The notes below the pieces were generated by a model that worked only from the letters and a program-made list of their open reading frames with translations, was not told the origin of the DNA and made no database searches. The translations under genes and the position numbers were made by a program. Below are positions 1-7,578 of a DNA stretch of 12,336 nt, piece by piece (position 1 is the first letter of the stretch; the number at the start of each line of letters is the position of its first letter). The stretch comes from CAZPMT01 sp964587655 (GTDB lineage: Bacteria; Hydrogenedentota; Hydrogenedentia; Hydrogenedentales; SLHB01). The DNA is taken from the NCBI GenBank assembly GCA_964587655.1, contig CAZPMT010000156.1, positions 1-12,336 on the forward strand, in the 5' to 3' direction.

Positions 1-1277
1 AAGGCGAGGGTGAAGGCGAAGGAGAGGGTGAAGGCGAAGGCGAGGGTGAAGGAGAAGGTGAGGGTGAAGGAGAAGGAGAAGGAGAAGGTGAGGGTGAAGG
101 AGAAGGTGAGGGTGAAGGAGAAGTTGTCCCGATACCGGATACTAACCTTGACGCCGCGGTTCGCGAAATACTCGGGAAGCCCACGGGCGATATCTTGAAG
201 TCTGACCTGCTTGGGTTGGACTACCTTTTCGCATATGGCCGGGGCATAGTCTCTATCGAAGGCTTACAGCACTGCGTGAATCTGAGGCATCTGGACCTCG
301 GGTATGATTACGTGAGTGGAGCCGCCAACAACATTGTCGATCTCAGCCCGTTGGCGGGTTTGACCGGGCTCGAGACGCTCAATCTCGACGGAAACCAGAT
401 CCAGGACTTGAGCCCGCTCGCAAACCTAGTTAACTTGCGGTACTTGTGGATTAGGAACAACAATGTCGCTGATATCAGCTCCTTGGCAAACATGACCAAC
501 TTGTTGGTGCTTCTGCTGGGCGACAATCAGATCACGGATGTGAGTCCCCTGGCCAACCTCACGTCGCTCGTTACGCTGGCATTGGAGAACAACCAGATCG
601 CCACCCTGACCGGTTTGGCCGGCCTGACGAACCTGACATTGTTACGTCTGGATAACAACCAGGTGTCCGACCTGATCCCTCTCGCGGGAATGACGTTGCT
701 CGGGAGCCTTTTCCTCGCAACGAACCAAGTGAGCGACCTGACTCCGCTGGCGGGTATGACGGAACTCGTGCTGCTGGATCTCAGGTTTAACCAGATCGCA
801 AACCTGACGCCCCTGCAAAGCTTGTCGAAACTTGTCCATCTCTATCTTGAGGGCAACGTCGTGAGCGACATTAGCCCGCTCTCGTACCTCGCGAGTCTTA
901 CCCGTCTCTTCATGGCCGGAAACCAGGTAGCCGACATCAGCCCTCTGGCGGGTCTGCTCAACTTGGCGTTCCTGTGGATGGAGGATAATCAAGTCGCGGA
1001 TCTGATCCCATTGACTGACCTAACGAAACTCCAGCAGGTCAACTTTGACCGGAACCAGGTGTCCGACCTTACAGGTCTGGAGGGACTTCCGGTTCTGAGC
1101 CACGTTTTTCTGAACGGGGATCTGGTGACGGATATCAGCCAGTTGGTCGCAAACCTCGGTTTGGGGAGCGGCGACAAAATAGATCTCATGGGCAATCCGC
1201 TGTCACCGCTGGCGTGCGCGGACGCGGAAACGCTTCGATCTCGTGGCGCCACGGTTGACGAAGACGCATGCCCGTAA
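1..1277 (+). CDS. (Gly-Glu)n leucine-rich-repeat surface protein, 5'-truncated by window edge
   Basis: The frame is open from base 3 to a TAA at 1275-1277, giving 424 visible residues, so the true start lies upstream. The visible part begins with 20 uninterrupted Gly-Glu dipeptides (3-122). A cap-like segment follows (starting VVPIPDTNLDAAVREILGKP), typical of the N-terminal flank of secreted internalin-type LRR proteins. Next come one irregular repeat with a short insertion and 12 exact 22-residue repeats of the form LxPLAxLxxLxxLxLxxNQ(I/V)xD (342-1133, 66 bp each with no indels). A C-terminal cap follows with a GxGDxIDLxGNPLS-like stretch and two Cys. Such repeats form a curved solenoid that usually binds protein or glycan ligands outside the cell. 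The missing N-terminus probably carries a signal peptide and perhaps a Big_2 domain like the gene at 11940, but that is inference. Internal ATGs such as the one at 195 are not the start, because the repeat and cap are in frame upstream. Confidence 0.9.
   Translation, partial: GEGEGEGEGEGEGEGEGEGEGEGEGEGEGEGEGEGEGEGEVVPIPDTNLDAAVREILGKPTGDILKSDLLGLDYLFAYGRGIVSIEGLQHCVNLRHLDLGYDYVSGAANNIVDLSPLAGLTGLETLNLDGNQIQDLSPLANLVNLRYLWIRNNNVADISSLANMTNLLVLLLGDNQITDVSPLANLTSLVTLALENNQIATLTGLAGLTNLTLLRLDNNQVSDLIPLAGMTLLGSLFLATNQVSDLTPLAGMTELVLLDLRFNQIANLTPLQSLSKLVHLYLEGNVVSDISPLSYLASLTRLFMAGNQVADISPLAGLLNLAFLWMEDNQVADLIPLTDLTKLQQVNFDRNQVSDLTGLEGLPVLSHVFLNGDLVTDISQLVANLGLGSGDKIDLMGNPLSPLACADAETLRSRGATVDEDACP
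3..122 (+). repeat. In-frame Gly-Glu codon repeat (20 units of 6 bp)
   Basis: Twenty consecutive GGN-GAR codon pairs encode (Gly-Glu)20. The third positions vary (GGC, GGT, GGA; GAA, GAG), so the peptide pattern is stricter than the DNA pattern. An 18-bp unit, GGTGAGGGTGAAGGAGAA, occurs at 57-74, 87-104 and 105-122, which suggests expansion by slippage or unequal exchange. It probably forms an acidic, flexible linker between the N-terminal part of the protein and the LRR domain. The repeat may extend beyond the left edge. Confidence 0.95.
342..1133 (+). repeat. Twelve tandem 66-bp LRR units
   Basis: Twelve consecutive units start at 342 and recur every 66 bp, each encoding a 22-residue internalin/SDS22-like leucine-rich repeat. 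No unit carries an insertion or deletion. The nucleotide sequences have diverged from each other, so this is an old protein repeat rather than a recent DNA duplication. Confidence 0.9.
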
Positions 1278-1286
1278 GTCCATTTA

Positions 1287-1310
1287 TCTGCGGGGTCGAA
1301 CCGTCGCAGA
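1287..1310 (+). other. Intercistronic hairpin between LRR gene and next gene
   Basis: TCTGCG (1287-1292) pairs with CGCAGA (1305-1310). A G-T wobble and two inner G-C pairs around a TCGAA loop extend the stem. It sits 9 bp after the LRR stop codon and just before the ribosome binding site of the gene at 1325. There is no T-run after it, so it is not a standard intrinsic terminator. It could stabilise an mRNA end, partly attenuate transcription, or mean nothing. Confidence 0.35.
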
Positions 1311-1324
1311 CTGGGAAGTAAGGC

Positions 1325-3526
1325 ATGTTATCAAGCTTGTCCCTCGCCCACTGGGCGGTTTTCGTGGCGGCCATTTGTGCCGGACTGATTTCTCCGGCGC
1401 CAGCCGCGGTGCGCGTAGACCCCGTCACGCGATACGTGTACGTCGGATACCGCGTGCCTCTGGATGCCCCTGAACAGGTGGCGGTCTTGTGCACGTGGTC
1501 GCCCGCCGGAAAGAATGATTGGAGACCCGCCAAGGTCACGCCGCTGGTGTCGGACACGGCCATGAAGCTTGTCTCCGATTCTGAATGGCAGGCTTGGGTG
1601 GAACAGGGAAAGATCGTCGAGCGCCGCGCCGCGGGCCTGGACCGCACCGCGGTTTTCAACCCGTATCCGGACGCCGAGGAAGGCGGCCGTGTTGATGCGG
1701 ACTTCAAGGTCACCGTGCAAACACTTGAAGGACAGGCCATCTCGACGTCCGTCGCGCGCATCCAGGCCGACAACAGCGACGTGGTAGGTGTCGAAGATTG
1801 GTCGCAGGTATTGCAGAAGGATGCGTTATCGACAGAGCCCGAACCGGCGGGACGGAAATGGTCGTGGCGGACGGGGCTGGAGGCGTCCGCAGGCGCAAGC
1901 CTTGGGAATGAGTTGTACGGGCAGGGAGACGCGGAGCACCCGCTTCATTCGCTGACGTTTCCGCTTGATCTTCACGGGTGGTATGCGATCTATGTGTGCA
2001 ACGCGCCGGCCAAAGGCGGAATAGGTCTTCGGCTTACGGGAGACGAACGCACGGATCATGCGTTTTCGCGGCGCCCGCGTGAGGAGGTCTTGTGGCGTTG
2101 GGCGCGCATGGACCGGCAGCACTTGATCTTGAAACAATCGCACGCCTACACGGGTTGGAGCGCGGCGCACATCGACTACGCCAGGTTTGTGCCGCTAACC
2201 AATGAACTCGTCGAGCAACTCGAGGCTCCGTATGCCGGCGCGAAGGACAAGTTTGTTGCGGCGTATTTCGAGCCGTATTCTTGGGCGTTCAACGAGAAAG
2301 TGCTCGAGCCGTTGCAGCATCGTGAGCCGCTGACGGCGTATCAGGAAGCAGGCGTCTCGCTGGTTGATGCCCAAATCGGACGGTTCGGCATGAAGGTCGT
2401 GTACGAGTCGCGCAAGACGGACCCCCTCTACTACGCGACGATCGGCGATCCAATCGGAAACGTGGCGCAGCCGAAAACGGACAACGTCGGGCGGATGCAA
2501 CAGTACACGAACACGCTGGATGCGGAGTTGCGCTACGCGCGGGAATTGGGCTTGCCTATGCATGCAAACTTCGGCGCGAGTAACTGCTACATCGGCACTC
2601 CGCTGCAAGGTGACTTCTCGAAACAACACCCGGACTGGGTGCGCGGCCACGCGTTGCGCTTTGAAGTGCCGGACGTGAGAGCGTACGCGTTCAGTCTTTA
2701 TCGCGAGGCGCTTGAGACGGGCGCACCCGGCGTATCGCTCGACTTCTGCCGGTATCCTGAGACGATAGACAAGGCTGAAACGTGCAACATTTTCTTGAGC
2801 GAACTGCGAAAGCTGGCCGATGAGTTCAGCGCATCGCGCGGCGAGCGCGTTCCGATCCTGGTTCGTTTTCCGGGCACGGGCGTGCGGCAATGGGAAATGT
2901 TCGACTACCGGACCTGGGTGAAGGAACGCTGGGTCGATTACCTGTGCCCGAGCAATATCCAGGGCCGGCACATTCACATCGACGCGGCGCCTTACCTGGA
3001 AGCGGTGCGGGGGTCCTCGTCCAAACTCCTTCCGGTCGTGGACGGACTGCATTGGGGCCCGGATCGGCCCGGTCCGTTCTTATGGCGCGTGGCGAAATTG
3101 TACGAGGCGGGGGTCGACGGCATCTATGTTTATCAGGCCGATGACCCGTGTCTTGGCTGGCCCGCGGATCGGCGGATGATGCGGCTGCTCTCGAGCAGCG
3201 AAGCCGTGCGCAAGTGGTGGGACGAGGATAGGCGATTGCGGCCCGCCCGGAGCAAGGGCATTTACATTTCACGGCAGGGCGCAATTGACGGGTACCACGG
3301 CTGGGAGCGCCTGCGCGTCTGGCTCGAAGGAATCGAGATGGGACCCGTCGAGATGTATCTCGACGACAAGCTTGTCAACCGTGCTGACGGTCCGCCGTAT
3401 CTCCTGGGCGCCGAGGCGTACGAGTCGGACTCGGTGATACCTCCCGGGGACCATACGCTCCGAGTCCGCGCCAAAGACGGCGGCGGTTGGCTCGAACAGA
3501 CGTTCGGCATCAAGAGCGGGGGTTGA
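1325..3526 (+). CDS. Secreted TIM-barrel glycosidase-like protein with C-terminal Ig-like domain
   Basis: The product has 733 residues. The start is well fixed: GGGAAG lies 6-7 nt upstream and an in-frame TAA stands at 1319-1321. Residues 1-28 form a Sec signal peptide with a hydrophobic core and a PAPAA cleavage region; unusually, the n-region has no Lys or Arg. Residues of about 29-300 form a beta-rich N-terminal part. Residues from about 305 to 630 look like a TIM barrel of the glycoside-hydrolase-like superfamily (GHL10/DUF187-like). Visible features there are HPDWV near 435, GVSLDFCRYPE with Asp473 at a likely strand end, and VDYLCPSNIQG and DGIYVYQADD further on. Residues of about 652-729 resemble a bacterial Ig-like module (VEMYLDDKLV, PPGDHTLRVRA). 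I infer a periplasmic or extracellular role on a polysaccharide; the substrate and catalytic residues are not established. The gene heads a co-directional block and ends 6 bp before the next start. Confidence 0.75.
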   Translation: MLSSLSLAHWAVFVAAICAGLISPAPAAVRVDPVTRYVYVGYRVPLDAPEQVAVLCTWSPAGKNDWRPAKVTPLVSDTAMKLVSDSEWQAWVEQGKIVERRAAGLDRTAVFNPYPDAEEGGRVDADFKVTVQTLEGQAISTSVARIQADNSDVVGVEDWSQVLQKDALSTEPEPAGRKWSWRTGLEASAGASLGNELYGQGDAEHPLHSLTFPLDLHGWYAIYVCNAPAKGGIGLRLTGDERTDHAFSRRPREEVLWRWARMDRQHLILKQSHAYTGWSAAHIDYARFVPLTNELVEQLEAPYAGAKDKFVAAYFEPYSWAFNEKVLEPLQHREPLTAYQEAGVSLVDAQIGRFGMKVVYESRKTDPLYYATIGDPIGNVAQPKTDNVGRMQQYTNTLDAELRYARELGLPMHANFGASNCYIGTPLQGDFSKQHPDWVRGHALRFEVPDVRAYAFSLYREALETGAPGVSLDFCRYPETIDKAETCNIFLSELRKLADEFSASRGERVPILVRFPGTGVRQWEMFDYRTWVKERWVDYLCPSNIQGRHIHIDAAPYLEAVRGSSSKLLPVVDGLHWGPDRPGPFLWRVAKLYEAGVDGIYVYQADDPCLGWPADRRMMRLLSSSEAVRKWWDEDRRLRPARSKGIYISRQGAIDGYHGWERLRVWLEGIEMGPVEMYLDDKLVNRADGPPYLLGAEAYESDSVIPPGDHTLRVRAKDGGGWLEQTFGIKSGG

Positions 3527-3532
3527 CCACGA

Positions 3533-4639
3533 ATGGGTTCACCACATGAGACCGTCCGTTTCACGGTGGACGGAAGCGATGCGCTCGAGCGGCGAATCGC
3601 GGCAGACGTGCGTAAGATCTGTGACGCGGCGGTAAGCGCGGCGGGGCCAGGCAATCTGACGGCGGTCATACTGGGAGGCGGCTACGGCCGCGGCGAGGGG
3701 GCCGTATGGCGCGAGGGCGGACAAGAGGGCGTCTACAACGATTACGATTTCTTTCTGGTCGCACCTTCGACGTCGCGGCGGCGCAACAAACGGGTCGCGG
3801 CGGCCGTGAGAGATGCCGGAAAGCGGCTCGAATCGGAAGTGGGAGTCCATGTCGATTTCGGGCAGCCTCTCCCCCACTCCAGCCTGCGGCATCTGCCCTA
3901 TGAGTTGATGCTGATGGAATTGAAGATGGGACACATCGTGTTGCATGGCCCCCCGGATGTCCTTGCGGCCATGCCTGACTACGATCCAAAACGCGTGCCG
4001 CTCGTTGAAGGCGCTCGCCTGTTGATGAACCGCTGCGTGGGGCTGATTCAGGCTCGGATGCTCCTGCGCGAGAAGCGTACGCTCGCGGTGGAAGAGCAGC
4101 AGTTCGCGATCCGGAACATGTACAAGGCGCTGATGGCGGCGGGCGACGCGGTCCTGTTTGTCAACGAGGTCTACTCGCCGAGTTACGTGCGGCGCGGCAG
4201 GATCTTCGAAGAGATCACTCTCAAAGGCGTGCCGCGCGGCGAGCAGCTTCGGGACCGTTATCGCGACGCGCTCGAATTCAAGCTGCGGCCGCAGCACCAA
4301 TTGCCACCCGGCAAGGATCTGTCCTCGTGGCTCGAGGAGAATATTGCGCTGTTTGGAAACGTGTTTCTATGGTTCGAGCGGCAGCGTCTGAGAGAACCCG
4401 GCATGGGCTGGGACGATTACATGACTCTCCCGCACAGGCTGCCCGCCCCAACGTTCTCGGAATCTGTGCTGAACGTGCTGCGGAATCTTCGCGCCAGAGC
4501 GACGCCGGTGGCGGGGCCGACGGCGCTGCGCTTGCATCCGCGCGACCTCATCCTGCGGATTGCGCCGAGCCTGCTGTACGGCGACGGCGATCCCACCCGC
4601 GAGGAGGCTTTCTTCCGTCTCTGGACTCTGTACAGTTGA
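3533..4639 (+). CDS. Putative Pol-beta-superfamily nucleotidyltransferase
   Basis: The product has 368 residues and starts 6 bp after the previous stop, with a G-rich stretch (about 3516-3522) as the probable ribosome binding site. The N-terminal third carries the hallmarks of the DNA-polymerase-beta-like nucleotidyltransferase fold: GGGYGRGEG at 48-56, a YNDYDFFLV strand whose Asp70 and Asp72 form the DxD metal pair, and a third candidate acidic residue, Asp108, in HVDFG. The rest (about 150-368) appears mainly helical and contains KALMAAGDAVLFVNEVY and YVRRGRIFEEI, which may be a substrate-binding helical domain of the kind that follows such nucleotidyltransferase cores. Known relatives transfer NMP to antibiotics, proteins, RNA or toxins. 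Its place among glycosyltransferase genes suggests a sugar, lipid-carrier or regulatory target, but this is inference. It has no signal peptide, so it is probably cytoplasmic. Confidence 0.65.
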   Translation: MGSPHETVRFTVDGSDALERRIAADVRKICDAAVSAAGPGNLTAVILGGGYGRGEGAVWREGGQEGVYNDYDFFLVAPSTSRRRNKRVAAAVRDAGKRLESEVGVHVDFGQPLPHSSLRHLPYELMLMELKMGHIVLHGPPDVLAAMPDYDPKRVPLVEGARLLMNRCVGLIQARMLLREKRTLAVEEQQFAIRNMYKALMAAGDAVLFVNEVYSPSYVRRGRIFEEITLKGVPRGEQLRDRYRDALEFKLRPQHQLPPGKDLSSWLEENIALFGNVFLWFERQRLREPGMGWDDYMTLPHRLPAPTFSESVLNVLRNLRARATPVAGPTALRLHPRDLILRIAPSLLYGDGDPTREEAFFRLWTLYS

Positions 4640-4698
4640 TACTGCCGGTGCAATTGCGTCGAGCGCGTGGCGTGCGTTACCATGCGGTACTGCCGGTG
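4640..4698 (+). repeat. 11-bp direct repeat in the gap before the GT2 gene
   Basis: TACTGCCGGTG occurs at 4640-4650 and again at 4688-4698, 48 bp apart, inside the 88-bp gap between the nucleotidyltransferase and GT2 genes. This is the largest gap in the six-gene block. A weak promoter-like pair, TTGCGT (4654-4659) and TACCAT (4678-4683) with an 18-bp spacer, lies between the copies. An internal promoter with repeated operator half-sites is possible but not demonstrated. Confidence 0.3.
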
Positions 4699-4727
4699 GT
4701 CTGGTGAAATGAGATAAGGAAGAACGG

Positions 4728-5645
4728 ATGACGCGGATCGGAGGAAACGCTGAGGCGCCTCTCGCACAGACTCCTCCCTTGGCCGGGACTCCCACAGTTG
4801 CCGTCATCATGCGGTCGAAGGATGAGCAGCCGTACGCGGAACAGGCCCTGCAACGGTTGCGGCAGCAGACCTACCGGAACTACATCCTTTACAATGTCGA
4901 TTCCGGCTCGAAGGACGGCACGATCGAGGCCGTTCAGCGCCACAATCCGGTGGCCGAACGTGTGGTCCGGATTCCCCCGGAGGCATACGTCCCAGGTACT
5001 GTGCTCAACTCAATGGTCGAGCGCACGCACGAACCGATCATTGTGCTGCTGAACGCAGACGCGATCCCAACGGACGAGCTTTGGCTTGAAAACCTGTTGC
5101 GCCCGATCATCGAGGGCAAGGCGGATGCTACGATGAGCCGGCAACTGGCGCGCGATTGCGCACCCTTCATTGTGAAGTACGACACGGCGCGCGCTTATGA
5201 CGAGAAGAATCTGCGGGGACAACGCACGGATTTTTTCTCAGCGGTCGCCTGCGCGTTCCGCCGCTCGCTGTGGGAAGAGACGAAGTTTTACACGGACGGA
5301 TATTCCGAGGACCTGGCTTGGTCGAAGGCGTGCCAAGACAAAGGTGCGCGTTTTGAGCTTGTGCCGGATTCCGTCGTCGAGCATTCGCACAACTTCACGA
5401 TCAAGGAGTTGTACCGCAAGCGTTACCGTCACGGCCTCGCGTACGTTTACATCTATGGTAACAAACCGGACTTCGTTCGCCAGGCGCTCGCTTGGGCCAA
5501 AGAAGTGGTGCGAGACCTTGTTTATGCGTTCGTGCGGTTGCGCTTGGACACGATCCCCTACAATCTCGTGTACCGGCTGACCATTCATTGGGCGTATTAT
5601 CGCGGGAAATGCGAAGGACAACGTCGTTACCGGCAGGGAAGGTAG
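4728..5645 (+). CDS. Family 2 glycosyltransferase (rhamnosyltransferase-like)
   Basis: The product has 305 residues. The start is supported by AAGGA at 4716-4720, 7 nt before the ATG. The GT-A fold is recognisable: VAVIMRSKDE (about 24-33) is the first strand, VDSGSKDGT (57-65) is the nucleotide-sugar binding segment, and LLNADAIPTDELWL (about 107-120) stands where GT2 enzymes usually have the metal-binding DxD. GYSEDLAWSKAC (about 191-202) contains the Glu-Asp pair typical of the catalytic base region, and VVEHSHNFTIKELYRKRYRHG follows, as in rhamnosyltransferase-type GT2 enzymes. It probably adds one sugar from an NDP donor to a lipid-linked glycan at the inner face of the membrane. The sugar cannot be read from sequence. 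The gene ends 6 bp before the amidotransferase gene, so co-translation is likely. Confidence 0.88.
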   Translation: MTRIGGNAEAPLAQTPPLAGTPTVAVIMRSKDEQPYAEQALQRLRQQTYRNYILYNVDSGSKDGTIEAVQRHNPVAERVVRIPPEAYVPGTVLNSMVERTHEPIIVLLNADAIPTDELWLENLLRPIIEGKADATMSRQLARDCAPFIVKYDTARAYDEKNLRGQRTDFFSAVACAFRRSLWEETKFYTDGYSEDLAWSKACQDKGARFELVPDSVVEHSHNFTIKELYRKRYRHGLAYVYIYGNKPDFVRQALAWAKEVVRDLVYAFVRLRLDTIPYNLVYRLTIHWAYYRGKCEGQRRYRQGR

Positions 5646-5651
5646 TTATTC

Positions 5652-7541
5652 ATGTGTGGAATAGCGGGCATTTTGGATTGGAGTGAGATTCCCGAGGGCA
5701 AACTCTCGCGGATGTTGCAGTGCATCCGCCATCGGGGCCCGGACGATGAGGGACGCTTTGAGTCGCCGCACCTCGTTATGGGCATGCGCCGATTGTCCAT
5801 CATTGACCTGAGCGGCGGCCACCAGCCCATCTTCAACGAGGACAATACTATCGCGGTGGTGTTCAACGGCGAGGTCTACAATTACGTGGAACTCCGCGAG
5901 GACCTGTTGAAGAAGGGGCACCGGTTCACGACACATACCGACACCGAAGTCCTGATACATCTCTACGAAGACCAAGACACCGAGTTCCTTCCCAAGCTGA
6001 ACGGAATGTTCGGCTTTTCGATCTGGGACAAGAAGCGTGAGCGGCTGTTTGTGGTTCGCGACCGTCTCGGCGTCAAGCCCATGTACTACGCGCACACCCC
6101 GAAGGGCCTGCTTTTTTCGAGTGAGTTGAAATCGATTCTGGCCACCGGAATGGTGTCGCGCGAACCGGAACCCGCGGCCCTTTTCGATTACCTGACGTAC
6201 TACTATCTGCCTGGCGAGGCGACGCCGTTCCGCGAGATCCACAAACTCCTTCCGGGACACTACCTCGTCGCGGATCGCAACGGCGTCTCCGTTCGCCGGT
6301 GGTGGAACCTTGCCGAGCACGCGGAACCGACAGGCATGAACCGGGCCGAAGCCACGGCGCACGTGCGCGAACTGTTCCTTGACTCGGTGCGTCTCCGCAT
6401 GCGAAGCGACGTGCCGGTAGGCGCCTACTTGAGCGGAGGTCTGGATTCGTCGATAGCGACCGCGGCCGCCGCGCGCCAGACGGATATCAAGATTGCGACT
6501 TTCAGCGTGGGATTCTCTCAATCGGAATTCGACGAGCTTCCATATGCGCGAGAGGTTGCGAACCACGTGGGCACGAACCATCACGAGATCGGCGTAACGC
6601 CGCGGGACGCCCTCGAGAACCTGCCGTCACTGGTGTGGCACATGGATGAGCCGAACGGAGACAGCGCGATACTGCCGACGTACCTCGTGTCCAAGCTGGC
6701 CGTGGAACACGTCAAGGTGGCGCTCTCGGGAATCGGCGCGGACGAACTTTTCGGGGGCTACGCGCGATACCATCGCGTGCTCGGGAAGTTCGAGCGGCTC
6801 GAGGTGCTGCCCAAGTGGCTGTTGCGCCTGCTGCGTCCGGTCTTCGCCGGGCTTCGGCACGAGTGGGGCCAAAAGGCAGATCGGCTGATATCCCCTCCCC
6901 CGCCCTGGCGGCATTTCCTCGAGAAAACGCATCAGTATGACGAGGCGGCGATACGCGAATTGACAAGGGAGACCGCGCGCCCGTCCGGCATGCACATTCA
7001 GCGGCTGTTCGGAGAGTACCCCGGCAATGACTTCGTAAACCAACGCATGTTCGTGGACGCGCACTCCTATCTGCCCGACCAGATCCTTTCGTTGACGGAC
7101 CGCATGAGCATGGCGGTTTCGCTCGAAGCGCGGACGCCGTATCTGGACTATCGTCTGGTGGAATTCGCCACAAGCCTGCCCGGCGAGTGGAAAGTATCTG
7201 GAAGCGACTGGAAAGCGATCATGAAAGACGCATTGGGCGACCTTGTCCCTCGGTCGCTTCTTACGCGTCCGAAATGGGGATTCGCGTCGCCGGTGCAGAA
7301 TTGGATGCGCCAGGGGCATCTCGACCCCCTCGTCCGCCTGTGCGAGAACAGCCACCTTGCGCGCGCGGGCGCGCTCGATGCGCAGGCGATGCGTTCTTTC
7401 GTTCGCGATCCGATGATCCGCACCCACGCGTCCAGTTGGCTCTGGGCTTTGGGGATCCTCGAGATATGGTATCGCATTTACGGGGAAGGCGACGGTTTCG
7501 CGGCGCCGGCGTGCGGTCTCGCGGAGTTTGCGTCGAGTTGA
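5652..7541 (+). CDS. asnB: Asparagine synthetase-type glutamine amidotransferase (AsnB family)
   Basis: The product has 629 residues and is complete. The N-terminal class II glutaminase domain (about 1-215) shows the nucleophile Cys2 in MCGIAGIL, the RHRGPDDEG segment (26-34), the glutamine-binding NGEVYNY (72-78) and HTDTEVL with Asp97. The synthetase domain shows the PP-loop SGGLDSS (261-267), SGIGADELFGGY, SLEARTPYLDYRLVEF and RPKWGFASP. The family hydrolyses glutamine and passes the ammonia to an adenylated carboxylate. The classic product is asparagine, but homologues of about this length also sit in polysaccharide clusters, including exosortase-associated ones, where they probably amidate sugar acids. 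Lying between GT2 and GT4 genes, a glycan-amidating role is at least as likely as asparagine supply. The ribosome binding site GGGAAGG overlaps the end of the GT2 gene. Confidence 0.93.
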   Translation: MCGIAGILDWSEIPEGKLSRMLQCIRHRGPDDEGRFESPHLVMGMRRLSIIDLSGGHQPIFNEDNTIAVVFNGEVYNYVELREDLLKKGHRFTTHTDTEVLIHLYEDQDTEFLPKLNGMFGFSIWDKKRERLFVVRDRLGVKPMYYAHTPKGLLFSSELKSILATGMVSREPEPAALFDYLTYYYLPGEATPFREIHKLLPGHYLVADRNGVSVRRWWNLAEHAEPTGMNRAEATAHVRELFLDSVRLRMRSDVPVGAYLSGGLDSSIATAAAARQTDIKIATFSVGFSQSEFDELPYAREVANHVGTNHHEIGVTPRDALENLPSLVWHMDEPNGDSAILPTYLVSKLAVEHVKVALSGIGADELFGGYARYHRVLGKFERLEVLPKWLLRLLRPVFAGLRHEWGQKADRLISPPPPWRHFLEKTHQYDEAAIRELTRETARPSGMHIQRLFGEYPGNDFVNQRMFVDAHSYLPDQILSLTDRMSMAVSLEARTPYLDYRLVEFATSLPGEWKVSGSDWKAIMKDALGDLVPRSLLTRPKWGFASPVQNWMRQGHLDPLVRLCENSHLARAGALDAQAMRSFVRDPMIRTHASSWLWALGILEIWYRIYGEGDGFAAPACGLAEFASS

Positions 7542-7578
7542 AGCCTTTCAGTGCGCTGTCGAACCAGGGTGGCCTTGC

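Noticed and set aside
1..122. Regular short repeats as a possible CRISPR array
   Set aside because: The unit is 6 bp with no spacers, and it translates in frame into Gly-Glu within a longer protein.
2195..3052. Long open frames on the - strand opposite the TIM-barrel gene (also 3539-4300, 5646-6584, 6627-7427)
   Set aside because: They lie wholly opposite well-supported genes, are Arg/His-rich, show no family motifs and have no suitable start context. They are what high-GC coding DNA gives on its complement.
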